NCBI RefSeq assembly: GCF_000340215.1
Contig: NW_006921536.1
Coordinates: 3,529,918-3,593,917, forward strand
Origin: Pseudocercospora fijiensis CIRAD86
Lineage: Eukaryota > Ascomycota > Dothideomycetes > Mycosphaerellales > Mycosphaerellaceae
Length of the DNA: 64,000 bases
Direction of reading: 5' to 3'
The translations under genes and the position numbers were made by a program. Every line of letters starts with the position of its first letter. Within the stretch, counting starts at the first letter, position 1. The notes beneath the pieces are model-generated. The model was not told where the DNA came from. It did no database searches and worked only from the letters and a program-made list of their open reading frames with translations. Of this stretch, positions 20,038 to 32,300 are shown in pieces.

Positions 20038-21289
20038 GATTAAGAGGCTAAATAAAGCTAGCTAATAATCGATTAGGTAACCGTTAGAAGCGATAATCAT
20101 TTTACAATGCTTCCGTATAGAGTTAAACAAATTTTGAAGATAACTCCTTAAAATTCTACGCTACTCTTACTTAGCCGTATCTCGGAGCTCGGCAACTATA
20201 GCTAGTTGCGGTGTCCGCTTACTAATCCGATCCTTCTAATAGCCCTATACGTTCTTAATAAGGTTTAGCTCCGGCGAATAGGATAGTAGCGCTATACGAT
20301 TAGTCCCTATATTTGTATATACTTTAACGGTTAGCCCCGCCCTATAATATAGCGCGTTATCTTCGACTAATAAGAAGAAGCCGCCCTATTCTATTTCGAG
20401 CGCTAAGCGAAATAGTATAACCGAAGGTAAGACATTCTCGCAATAGTATTAGCTAGTCTATATTTCGTCCTTAGGTAGCTTAATTAGGGGTCTAACGCCG
20501 AAAGCCGAGATAGACCCTTAGAAATATAGGGTTATAGCTTTCGGCTTCCGTAGCTCGATTACGTCGGGGTAGCTTCGATTTTCGATATTATTAGCTCGCC
20601 GCGTAACCTATATTCTCGGAAAAATAAGCTAAAGACCGACCTTATTAGTATAAATCGTTCTTAGCTAATTAGTCTCAAGGAATCGGCGATACTACGCGAC
20701 TCGCTTCTCTCGGATTACGAGGGACGTTTCCGAGGTTTATAGAAGTCGGAAGCGGCCGAGCCTCTCCTACGTTATTAAGCGATTAATAACGTAGAGCGAC
20801 TCGTAAATGCTAAGCTTACGTACTACCTTATACTATTTCTTCCTTCTTTAATCGCGATTAGCTAAACAAGCCTCGGCTAGCCGTTTTCGGACTAGTATAC
20901 CGAGTACGCGGTTACTACGGCTACGTAAGCGAGGTAGTATAATTAGTCCTTCTAGAATTCGACGAATAGTTAGCGTCCGGATCCCGGTATTAGCGCGGAT
21001 TATTTAGTTATCTAAGCTATATCTAGCTATAGTATAAACGGCTATACGTTCTAGGTAGCTAGTATAACGTCGTAGCGTACGTAGCGTAGCGAAGTACGGC
21101 ATTTTAATTAGCTAAATAGTTAGATTTAGTTAGTTAGTTTGTTAGATTAGTAGCTAGTTTAGTAATAAGCGAGGCGCTAGTAGTAACCGTTATGCGGGTA
21201 GAAAACGGTGCTTAAGTAGTTAAATCCTAGAAATAGTAGGAAGTAGTAGGAACAGCTAAGAAGCTTCTAGCACGTTGCGGCTATAACCG

Positions 21290-21346
21290 AAATTAGCTAG
21301 CGCCGCGCTAGTAGGGATTACCGCCGTCCGCTATCTCGCTTAATCG
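21290..21346 (-). repeat. Right terminal inverted repeat of the mariner element
   Basis: The reverse complement begins CGATTAAGCGAGATAGCGGA. It differs from the left copy mainly by G-to-A at TpG and C-to-T at CpA. Confidence 0.85.
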
Positions 21347-22773
21347 TACTATATATATCGAAAGCTTAGCGAAGATTAGTAGACCGGGATAGGATAGTAT
21401 ATAAGGGAGAAATAAAAGAAGCAATTATTATAGTTAGAGAGGATTAGTTATAGACAGAAGGTGCCTAGCGAGGTGTTAAATAAGTTAGTAGGGACCTTTA
21501 GAAATAGTCAATTTAGCTACCGGCTTCTAAATAAGCGCTAGCTCCTAACCGTTAAGTAAAGGATTAATATAGCGCTTTTTACGGACCTTTAGAAGAGGCT
21601 AATTTGTATGTAATCGAAAGCGGTTTAGTATAGTAAGGAGCCCCTATTCTAGACCTTCTAGGGGTATAGACCTTAGCTCTTATAGACCTATAGGCATACA
21701 CTAAACAACTATAGAAACTAGAGCTATTATAGTTACTATAGCTATAGCAACGGTCGTTACTATTGCGAGTAAATACCTCGAGGAAGATAGTAGTAATAAG
21801 GACCGGTAGGCGTAGAGGGAGGGTAAATCTATACGTAAATAGTAGTACCGCTAGTTAAGGCATAACCGACTATTTAAACTAGCGAGAGTCTATAGGAAAT
21901 AGCGCTTCGACCTTCTTAGTTATCCGGAGGCTAATATTAAGGGTAACTTCCGCTTTATAAGGCCCGAGTTAATAGAGCTAGTAGACCTGCTTAATATTAG
22001 TTTAATCGTATTGCTAGTTAGCCTCAAATTGCTACCTATAACGGTACTCTATATAGTCTATAAGCGGCTATCTAGTCTAGGCTTCTAGAAGGACCTAGAC
22101 GAGAAGTTTAGCTATTTAGCTACTATATTAAGTTATATATTCAATACGGCTATATATAGCCTAGTAATAAGGTAGAAGTCGTTCTTATTCTTTAATAAGA
22201 GGCGGCTTACTAAGCAATATCTCCGGAGCCTAGTAGAGTCGCTATATCTATCCGTCGGACTATCTAGTATCTTTAGATATATTAACGGCACTGTAAGGAA
22301 GATTGCGAGACCTAGTCGCAACTAGAGGGTGTTCTATAATAGCTATAAGCACTTCTATAGTATTAAATTCTAAGGTATATAGCTACCGGATAGAATACTA
22401 CTTATCGATAGTCCTTATCCTAGCTCTTATAGGGATAGCCGAATAGTACGCGAGTCGGGGATTAACTAGGTGTAGCATAACCTGTTTAATAATAACGATA
22501 ATATAGATAATAAGCTCTTTATCTTTAGTAACTCGGCGTACGGATAGGTAGATAGTATTATCGGGTCGTAGAAATCGAAGAGAGGTAATTATCGTAACGC
22601 TATAATAGCGTAGGTCTCGAAGAAATAGTTAGCACTACGCTAGTTAGTCGAATAGGGGTTTGGTAAGGTAACTAATAACTAGCTATTCTTCGAATATAAG
22701 AAGGGGTTACGTACTAGTTTAATACTAATAGGATCCTATTATCTAGTCGCCGTATTGCTTACTAACTGCCTAT
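21347..22773 (+). mobile_element. PIF/Harbinger-like transposon, 5' part of transposase
   Basis: Plus-strand translation from about 21,940 gives FYRLTRPELIELVDLLNISL (first residues approximate because of RIP), a helical domain, then INGTVRKIARPSRNQRVFYN, SYKHFYSIKFQGI, LLIDSPYPSSYRDSRIVRES and LFIFSNSAYG. This order (VDGT..I.RP, YNGHKR-like, a first Asp, then G(D)SAY) is that of the DDE_Tnp_4 endonuclease of PIF/Harbinger elements. The key G-D-S-A-Y aspartate is read as Asn (SNSAYG), consistent with a G-to-A change. Many TAG stops replace CAG or TGG codons. The frame runs into the 5' LTR of the Gypsy element at TGCCTAT and resumes at 43,485. The 5' end of the element is not resolved; 21,350-21,850 holds mutated, possibly coding sequence. 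Confidence 0.7.
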
Positions 22774-23119
22774 TGTTACGGATCTAATTGGTTAGAGTCC
22801 TTATATAATCTTAGAGCGACGCTAAGACTAGTAGGCTAAGCTGTCGCTCTATCTTACTAGGAGCGATAGGAGCGGTCGAGAGCGATAGCGTCGCTTACGT
22901 CGCTTACGACTACAGACAAGATATCTCCTTTGTATTTAGGAACGCCGGAATGCCCTTATAGCTCGAGGCGTTCAACTTATGTTACCTACTTACTAATTAG
23001 AATTACCTTTATACTAATTATTCTGTCTCTACCTCCCGCTTGTATTAGCCTCTCTAAAGAAGCCTCGGCTTGTACGTAATAAGAAGTTACTTAACGATCT
23101 GTCGCGAGTAACCGTAATA
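22774..23119 (+). repeat. 5' LTR of the Gypsy element
   Basis: 346 bp, TGTTACGG to CCGTAATA (the terminal CA mutated to TA). It shares an internal inverted GCTAAG...GCGACAGC-type region with the 3' copy and differs from it at 11 sites. Confidence 0.92.
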
Positions 23120-23649
23120 CTTTAAACGCCCTTAGGATAAGTGCCTTATTATAAGTCGGAAGGGGAACTCCCGCCCCTAGCGAGATAGGCAGTACTCGAC
23201 GTACTACCTCTAGTACTAGCAATGTACTAGGAACCTATACCGGAAACGATTCTCTTAAGATCGGAAAGCTAGACTTTTATTACGGCGACCGAGACAAGTT
23301 CGATACCTAGGTTAGCTAGATAGATATATATTTCATGTTTAACTAGGTTTAAGATAACTTAAAGCTAGTCTTCGCAACGACGTTTATACGAGGCAGGGCT
23401 TAGTATTAGGTTAAACTATTTCTTAGGACCTATCTAGATAGCAACGGGACCGACAATTCGGATAGAATCTTCGTAAGCTACGAAAATCTTAAGCGTACGA
23501 TAAAGAAGGTCTTTAGATCTTCTAACGAAGTTGCTACCGCAGTTAGGGTTATCTAACACTTAACTTAGAAGGGGTTATATGCCGATTACGCCGCTAAATT
23601 TTAGGAATACGCCTAACTTACGGATTAGGACGACGAAGCTCTTATAACA

Positions 23650-23919
23650 ATGTATCGGCGAGGTCTTAAGGATAACGTTAAAGACGAGCTTATACGCGAC
23701 GGTAGAAAAATAGATAATATAGGAATATTAGTTAAGGTTACGATCGATCTCGACGATAGGCTCTACGAACGAGCTTTAGAACGACGTTACGATTCTAAGA
23801 CTTCTAGAAAAGCTAGTTATACTCCTAGATACAATAATAGACGAAACTATAGTACCTACGATAAACTAAAGAGGAACAACTACTACGGTACGCAACTAAT
23901 AGAGCTAGACGCTACCTAG
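23650..23919 (+). pseudogene. Longest surviving Gag fragment of the Gypsy element
   Basis: An 89-codon stretch free of stops within gag. It reads MYRRGLKDNVKDELIRDG and a basic, Tyr/Asn-rich tail leading to the zinc knuckle. It is the C-terminal half of the retrotransposon gag domain (capsid-like), not a cellular gene. Confidence 0.7.
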
Positions 23920-26900
23920 AAGGGTCGAGCAATTAAAGGAAGAAAAGGCAAGAGTTCGCCTAAGAAAGTAGGAAGATTAACTTGCTATACGTATAGCAAG
24001 GAAGGCTATATAGCACGGAACTGCCGCGGTAAGAATATAGTGCGACGCGAACAGTTTAATATAATATAACAAAAGGACTTAGGCAGAGAAGGCTACCGAA
24101 TAGTAGTAGAGCTATACTCTATTAATAACGCGCCGAGGACCTACGTAGAGGTCGTAAAGAAAGAGCTACGACAAATCTATATAATAGCACGACGATAAGA
24201 ACCTATATATAGAACCCTTTACTAGAGATTCTATTACGACGACTAATGCCAAATTCATTATTCTACTAAAGTAGAAGCAGGATTCTTCCCTTAGATTAGG
24301 CGACTCGTACGAGAAGATACGAAATCCTAGTTAGAAGAAGAAACGATTAATAAATCTTGCTTAGATACCGACGATAAAGAAAACCGAGATCCGGAAGCTT
24401 TATTCCCTCCCGGGGAGGAGTTAGGAGCTATCCTAGAAGTACCGGAGTCCCCTTAGTAAGAGGAGGAATAGTAAGAAGATTTAGAAGGAAGTCTAGATAC
24501 CGAGGAAGAAACTACGAATAAAGAAAGTAAAGACGAATTCGGGATTAACGACGATACGATCCTTACGTTTATAATAGATGTACCTATAGTAGCGCGAACA
24601 ATCGCCTTATATCTAGTACGCAAATACGAGGAAATGTTTCTAAAGGTTAACGGATAACAGAAGGTCGATCCTATCTAATTTGATTATTTCTAGATAAGCT
24701 TACAGGCAAAATTCTAGAATCACCCCCGGATACCTATAGACTATACGTACTATAACTTCATTACGGAGCGAGTACCGATAGGAAGTATAATTACGCCCTA
24801 CGGATACGTCCTACCCGACGAAAGGACGATTATTACTTAAGATATACGTTAGACGGTCTAGCGATTAAATTAGTAATACCGAAAGGCTATAGTAGCGTAG
24901 GGACGGGATGTATATAACGATACCCTCGAGGAAAAATTATATACCGAAGAAGCACGAACGGCAGGACTACGGATCCGTAACTAGTTAGAACAACGTTAGG
25001 CTACTAATTAGTCGGGAAACGGACTAACTCTCTAGATTAGAGCGTTCTAAGAGAGTTCCTTAATACCGAAAGCGCTTAAGCATTAATAGCAGTCTTCCGC
25101 ATAAAAGTTATCGTTAACGGGCACCCGACGAGTATATTAATAGATTCTAGAGCGAGCGGGAACTTTGCCTCCGAATTATTCGTTAAAAGCCGAGGGATCG
25201 CAACCCGAAGCAGAAGAGAAGGAGCGTATAAACTTATAGCAGTAGATAGGTTACCGCTACCTAGTATAGAACGAGAAACGATACTGTTACTACTAGCTAT
25301 CTAATAGTACTACGAGGAGATTGTCTTAGATATTACTAATATAGCTAGTTATAACATTATATTAGGTATACCTTAGTTAAGAAAGCATAACCTAGTCGTA
25401 GACTAGAGAAAAGGAGTACTTATATTTAAGGAATGCGACTATATAATCGGCATTTAACCTATATAGCGGTAGCGTTCGTAGGTAGATAAGATTAATAAAC
25501 ATAGGGCGACTCGTAAGACGTTTACGTCGACAGGAATTACGGAGAACCGTATTCAACCCGGATCGACACTACCGTTAGGTTAGGAGGGTTATAATAATAA
25601 TTACGGGAAGGATAGAAGTTATACGCTATCGAAGAATAAAACTAGAATCTCGGACCTAGACATTCTTAAAGAGTATAGTAAGTAGAAGCGACTCTTTAAA
25701 GAGGAGAGAGGTAAGGCAGCCTTACCTAAACACTAACTATAGGATTATAAGATACACTTACAGCCTAGGAAAGAGCCTCTATAGGGACCCTTATACGCAA
25801 TGTCTAAGAAAGAGCTTAAAACCCTAAACAAGTAGCTAAAAGAGAAATTAGAAAAAGGCTAGATACGGAAGTCGACATCCTCGGCAGCCTTACTAGTAAT
25901 ATTCGTTCCGAAAGCCGGATTAGACGAAGGACGGCTAGTAGTCGATTTTAGACGACTTAACGACATTACAATTAAGAATCGGTACCTACTACCGAACATC
26001 GAAGAAATACAAGACCGATTAACTAGATTAGACTAGTATACGAAGATTAACCTACGCGATGCGTTTTACGCAATACGTATAGCAGCTAGATACGAATAGA
26101 TAACAGTATTCCGAACAAGATATAGGCTTTACGAATTCTTAGTTATACCTATAGGACTTATAAATGCCCTAGCGTTATATTAAGACCTTATAAACGAAGT
26201 CCTCCGAGACCTTCTAGACGTATACGTTATCGTATATATAGACGATATCTTAGTCTATACTAAGGGAGCTCTCGCGGACTATATACGAATAGTGCAGGAC
26301 GTCTTTAAACGATTTACTTAAGTAGGATTTAAGACTGCACCTAAGAAATGCGAATTCTATAAGAAGGAAGTTAAATTCCTAGGATTTATTATTAGTACTA
26401 TAGGAATTAGGATCGATCTAGAAAAAACTAAGTCAATATAGGAATAGCTAACGCCTATATACGTTAAAGACGTACAATCATTCCTAGGATTAGCCAACTA
26501 TAATAGAAAATTCATCGAGGGCTACTCTAAGATAGCGGTACCCCTTACGGAGCTTATAAAGAAAGACAAGAAATAGAACTAGAGCACGAAGGAAGACGAA
26601 GCGTTTAGGCAGCTAAAGAAGCAATGCGTTTCTACGCTAACGCTACGATTATTCGATAGGAATAAGGCGGTCTAGATAGAAACAGACGCGTCGGATAGGG
26701 CTATAGGAGCATACCTTATATAGGAGCATAACGGGAAACGACACCCGGTAGCCTATTACTCGAAAAAGATGTTACCCGCGGAACAGAACTACGATATCTA
26801 TAATAAGGAGCTACTTGCAATAGTTGCATTACTGCAATACTAGCGAGTATACGCGGAAGGAGCACTAAGTCTTACGATTCTTTCTAATTATAAGAATCTA

Positions 26901-28868
26901 ACTTACTTTACTACGACTAAAGTACTAACCTAAAGACAGGCCCGCTAGTCGGAGCTACTAGGATAGTACAAGTTCGAAATCCGCTATACCCTAGGACGCG
27001 AGAACGGACGAGCCGACGCACTAAGCCGCCGTAGCGACTATATAGAGGGTTACGAACTAGTATAGTAGCAGATATTAAAAGCAAACTAAGACGGAAGCCT
27101 TAGTGCTAATATAAAAGAATTCAACTATATTATACGAGTTCTTTAGGACATAGAAGAACAGTTTCCTATCGAATATAGGAAATATTAAGTACCTAAGGAA
27201 CGAGTTACGGAGTGTATACGATAACACTACGACGGACTAGAAAATAGACACCCTAGAGTTTTAAAGACAATAGAACTAGTTAAGCGAAGCTTCGGATTCC
27301 TATACATACGATAACGAGTTCTAGAATATATTAAGAAATGTCTACAATATTAGCGTAACAAGGCTAATAGACACGCTAGGTATAGACATATCTAATTTAG
27401 GACGCTATTAGATAAACTATAGGACGAAGTTACAATAGACTTTATTACGAAACTACCGAAGTCTAAGGATCCGGTTATAGGACATAGCTACGACATAATA
27501 CTTGTTATAGTCGATAGGCTTACGAAATATACACACTTCATTCCTGCTAACGAAGTAAGTACGGCAGAGCAACTCGGATACCTCGTACTAGATAGACTTG
27601 TGCGATACTACGGATTTCTAAGGACCTATATTACGGATAGAGACAAGCTCTTTATATTAAACTACTAGAAGACGCTTATAGCGACACTTGGAATTAAGCA
27701 CAAGCTATTAACGGCATACTATCTATAGACAGACGGCTAAACGGAAGTTAAGAATCAGGCCTTAGAGGTATACTTACGGCACTACGTTAATTACGTACAA
27801 AACAATTAGGTATCGCTATTGCCTATAGTACAACTTGCACTAAACAACTAACAATCTAAGACTACGAAAGAGACACTATTCTTCGCTAATTTTAGGAAAT
27901 ATCCGCAGCTATTCGGGGAACAGTATTTATAGCATCTATACGCGGATAAAGCGATAGTCGCTTTAGAAGACTTAAAGTAGGTGTATAAGGAATTGCAAAG
28001 GGCAATTGCCGAGTCTTAAGAAAAGATTACGGGACTATATAATGCTAAACGAAAAATAGCACCTTAGCTAAAAAAGGGGGATAAGGTCTACCTCCTAATA
28101 AAGAATCTAAAAACCCGGAGATCGACTAAGAAACTAGACTACGTTAAAGTCGGGCTATTTTTGATTGATAAGCCTAAAGGACTAGTTAATTACCGACTCA
28201 AACTACCGGACGACGCGAAAATCTACCTAGTATTCTATATCTCTATACTAGAACCTATAGACGCCGAAACACCGTATTAAGAAACATTTCACTTCTAACC
28301 TAAGGAAGAAAATAAGTTTAAAGTCGAGGAAATCCTAGATTAGCAAGGTTAGAAATACCTTATTAAATAGAAAGGATACCTATATTTAGAAAACACCTAG
28401 GAACTAAAAGAAAACCTATAGAACTGTTAGCAGATAATTAAAAAATATCAAAACCGGACAAAAAGGAAATAACTAGTATAGGAATTAAACCTACAACCTC
28501 TTAGACCCTATCGATTATAGCGCCTTAGAGTTCTTAACGACCTAGGGTAGTATAGCTCGAGGAGCGGGGACTCTAATAGCGTACCTAGCAACTATGTCTT
28601 TTATAGCTAAGAATTATACTACTAAACTAACTAGCTAGAAGATAAAATAGATAGGAAACATTAAAAATATATACCTTTAGGACACTAGACTCTCGGCACT
28701 CCTACTAGGGATTTTAGAGACAGGCTAGGATGTCCTATCTAGACGACTCTAGTTATAAGGCGACATCTATAATCGGCTATCTAGGGGAAACGGCTCGTTA
28801 GTAGGCAACGAGAATATTATCGGCTCTATAGGCGAAGAGCCTAGCTCTCTTTCGAGCTCCTCCGCCTA

Positions 28869-29300
28869 TTAAATAGAGGCTTCCTCTACCTTAAGAGCTT
28901 GTATCTCCCGATCCTCCTTTATACGTAGCGACTTACGTAAGCGACGGACCTTTACGCGATACTCGAAAAGCTTCCGCGTAAGGAGGTCCTCCTCCTCTTC
29001 GGCCGCTTCGAGATCTTTAGCTATCTTTAGGCGCGCCTTCCGGATTTTTTTATACTCTATACGAGTAACTTGCATATTATAGGACTAGCCGTATAGGGCG
29101 TACTCGGAGTAGCGACCGGAACGAAGATCGACTTTATAGGGTTTACCGGCCTATTCGCAATAAAAGTAGCGGATCGGCATTTCGAGGCAGTCGGCGAGGA
29201 TGTTATTTGCGATATTTTCCTTACGCTAGCGAGAAGACAAATCCTTAGATAACTTTAGTATAATAAAGAAGTTGGAATTAGAAAGTCCCGGAATAAGGGA
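28869..29300 (-). CDS. Antisense Cys-rich plus coiled-coil reading frame in the Gypsy 3' region (degenerate)
   Basis: On the strand opposite gag-pol, between the chromodomain and the 3' LTR, a frame of about 144 codons has only a few TAG stops. The last 68 codons (29,075-28,869) are fully open. The N-terminal part reads RKENIANNILADCLEMPI. A motif follows in which tyrosines alternate where CxxC pairs would fit: RYFYCE, a basic/Gly segment KVDLRSGRYSEYALYG, then SYNMQVTR. TGY-to-TAY mutation would turn Cys into Tyr at just these places. The C-terminal part is strongly helical (KKIRKARLKIAKDLEAAEEE, KVRRLRKSLRIKEDREIQAL). I infer a small zinc-binding, coiled-coil protein encoded antisense by the retrotransposon. 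The family is unnamed to my knowledge. I recall similar hypothetical proteins near fungal Gypsy elements, but cannot verify this. Confidence 0.55.
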
Positions 29301-29367
29301 CTATTCCGCTTAAGGAGGGGGATAGTGTTACGGATCTAATTAGTTAGAGTCCTTATATAATCTTAGA

Positions 29368-32300
29368 AATAGCGATAAATGATAGCAGCGAACAATTAGA
29401 GACGAAGGGAAGACAGTTAAGAAGGAAGGGAGGACGAATAGAAAGCACTATATACTAAGGTAGAGGAGGTACTAAAGGCAGAAGATAGAAGAATCCCTAA
29501 GAGGGCATATAGGATAATAATTTTAGAACTCCTCGGAGGACTGAAAGCAATCTACAACTAGGCAAGCTACGTAATTACAAAGGTAGCTAATATAGTCGTA
29601 GCAAAGATTACGAAGAAACAATAGGAGACAAGCCTAAACTACCGTACCTAGGCAGCAGTAGCTAGTTAGGAGGCGCTAAAACCCCCGAGGACAGTAGTTC
29701 GAGTCTATATTACGGACCTATAGGAGCAAAAGGAAATCTAAGGACTTATAGAGAAAGAGATTGTAGAAAGAATTGCAGTTAAAGAGGTAATTAGGGCTAG
29801 GAACGAAGGTAAAGGGGTAATTAAGCTGTTTACAGTATAAGAGCAAGACAAAAAGAAGCTAGAAATACAAAAAGAATAGACAACTAAGATAGGGAAAACA
29901 GCAAAGGTCTCCTAACAGCAATTCATAATTATAGCCTATAGTATAATAAGAAGCTTTAAGGAAGAACAGGATATTAAGAGCCTATAGAGACAAAACTAAG
30001 CTACATACCTAGGCCTAAAGATTACAAAAGTAGTATAGATTAAAAGGAAAATCGAAGAGACTAAGAAGCAGTCTTCCCTAATTATCTAGGTAGGGAGTAT
30101 AGAGTAGGCTAATATAGTGCTAGACTAGGGGTTGTTCTAGGACTTTAAAAAATTAGAAACAGAGATATATAGAAGCAACTATAGGATAATATAGTGCTTC
30201 AAATGTTAACACTATAGACACTTAGCAGCTAAATGTATAAAGACAACTAATACCTGCTCCTATTGTATAGGGGAGCACTAGGTTAAAGAATACAAAGCAT
30301 ATAAGGGAGAAGCAAGATATACATACTATACTAAAAGACACCCCTCTTAGGCGAAGGAATGCCTAGTAAGAATATAGGCAGCTAGGAAAGCGAAGGAAGC
30401 CAGAATTAACACACTAAAAAGATATACAATAAGCTAGGGCAGCTAGGTATAGAAGCAACCTAGCTAAGTGCTACAAAAGAGGTCTAGGTAAGATAATAGG
30501 TTTATATTCAGGGCCTTACTAGTATAAGAGAGTTACTAGCAACTAGGGAGACTAAGATACCTTAACATTATAGGAAAGGAAGCAGGGCAGACAAAGCTTA
30601 GTCAAATATTAGTCTAAAGTAAGGGAAGACTAAAGGAAAACTTATAGGGAAATGATATAGATAAAACCTAATAAATATTGCAATATTACTAAATATTATA
30701 TAGTACAATATTAATAAGAGCAAAGACAAGGTACAGAGGAGCTTCCTTTAAGCACTAAACCTAAAAGAACATTACATTATTGCAATCTAAGAGCCCTAGC
30801 TCAACCTATATACAAAGAGACTAGCAATAGTTAAAGACCTAAGATACTACCTAATTATCTATAACTAGGGAGCCCTAAGGATATATATCTATATTAGCAA
30901 GGAGATAGATACAGAAACCTAGCAGGCTATACTATAGGAGGATAGGGACCTAATATCAGTTTAAGTAGAGACATCCTAAGGTATACTCTAAGTCTACTAT
31001 ATATACAACCTACTACTAGACTTAAGAAGCAGTACCTAACTAAAAACCCTAGAAAGACTACCTAGAGTTATCTAGGGGAATACCTACTAAATCCTACTTA
31101 GGGATTTCAACCTCTACTACCCCCTCTAGGGCTCAGACTTTACCCTAGCTTACTACTTCCTAGTAGGAAGACTAATTAATATATTAGAGAGGGAAGGAAT
31201 AGAAATTATTACCCTAAAGGGACTAATTACTTAGGAGGCAAGAGGAAGCAGTAGTATACTAGACCTATACTTTGTATTATATTAGATTAGGAACAGGATT
31301 ATAAGATACAGGGTCAACTAGGAACTAGAAGAATCATTAGACTACTTCCCGGTATAGATTAAGCTAAATGTCTAAGCTAGTTAGGAAAGGGAACTAGAGG
31401 AGAAGCTTAACTAGAAAGGTGCCTAATAGGACAGGATTAGGGAGGAACTAGAAAGGGACCTAAAACTAGAGGAACTCTTAACAAAGCACCTACTAAGGCT
31501 AGAGGATATTAACAAGGTAGTAGAAGAACTAATAGGAATCCTAAAACAGGTAGCTAGAAAGCATACCCTAGCAAAGAAACATTCACTATACTAGCAACTA
31601 TACTAGACTAGTAAGTATATAAGGAAGGTTAAAGTAGCAAGGAAGGCTAGGAGACAGTAGATATAAACCTATACCTAGGAAGTATAGGACAACTATAATA
31701 AAGCCTGCTAGGAAAAGAAGATCCAGATTAAGAAAGATAAGATACAAGAATAGAGATCTATAATAGGAATAATTACAAAGAAACTAGAGGAGATATAGAG
31801 GATAGCTAAATAGGTAAGGAAACCTAAACAGGATAAGGATATACTACTACAATTCCCGGATATTATAGACTAATAAGGACAAATGCAGACTATAATAGAA
31901 GGGAAAGCAAGAGCCCTAGGCTACTACTTCTTCTATAGAGAAGTACAAGCAGACCTATTAGATATAAAGGAGAAAGAATAAGAGACTCTACTGCTAGGTA
32001 CACTAAGAGACACCTAGGTTAAACCCGAAACTATTAAAAGGATCCTAAAGAAAATTCTAGGCAATAAGGCACTAGGAGAAGACAAGATCTATAATAAACT
32101 CCTAAAAGCATATAGGAAGGGGCTAGCCCTAGCACTAGCTAATATCTTTTTATAAAGCCTAGCACTAGGACACTACCTAAGACTATTTAGGAAGTCCCTA
32201 ACAGTAGTGCTAAGGAAGCCCTAGAAGGAAGACTATATATAGCTTAAGGCCTATAGACCAATAGCCCTACTTAATACAATAGGCAAGGTGCTAGAAAAAA

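Larger units (their letters stand above)
19980..21346 (-). mobile_element. Tc1/mariner-type DNA transposon, RIP-mutated
   Basis: About 1.37 kb bounded by long, nearly perfect terminal inverted repeats starting CGATTAAGCGAGAT. The transposase is on the minus strand. The reverse complement of about 20,220-20,300 reads YSPELNLIKNV followed by a stop in place of a Trp codon, the C-terminal DDE-superfamily signature (family form WPPYSPDLNPIENLW). Stops throughout are TAG or TAA at former CAG/TGG/TGA codons, so it is inactive. It lies at the left border of the island, directly after the MFS pseudogene. The two TIRs differ at TGG/TAG and CCA/CTA positions, as expected from CpA mutation after insertion. 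Confidence 0.85.
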
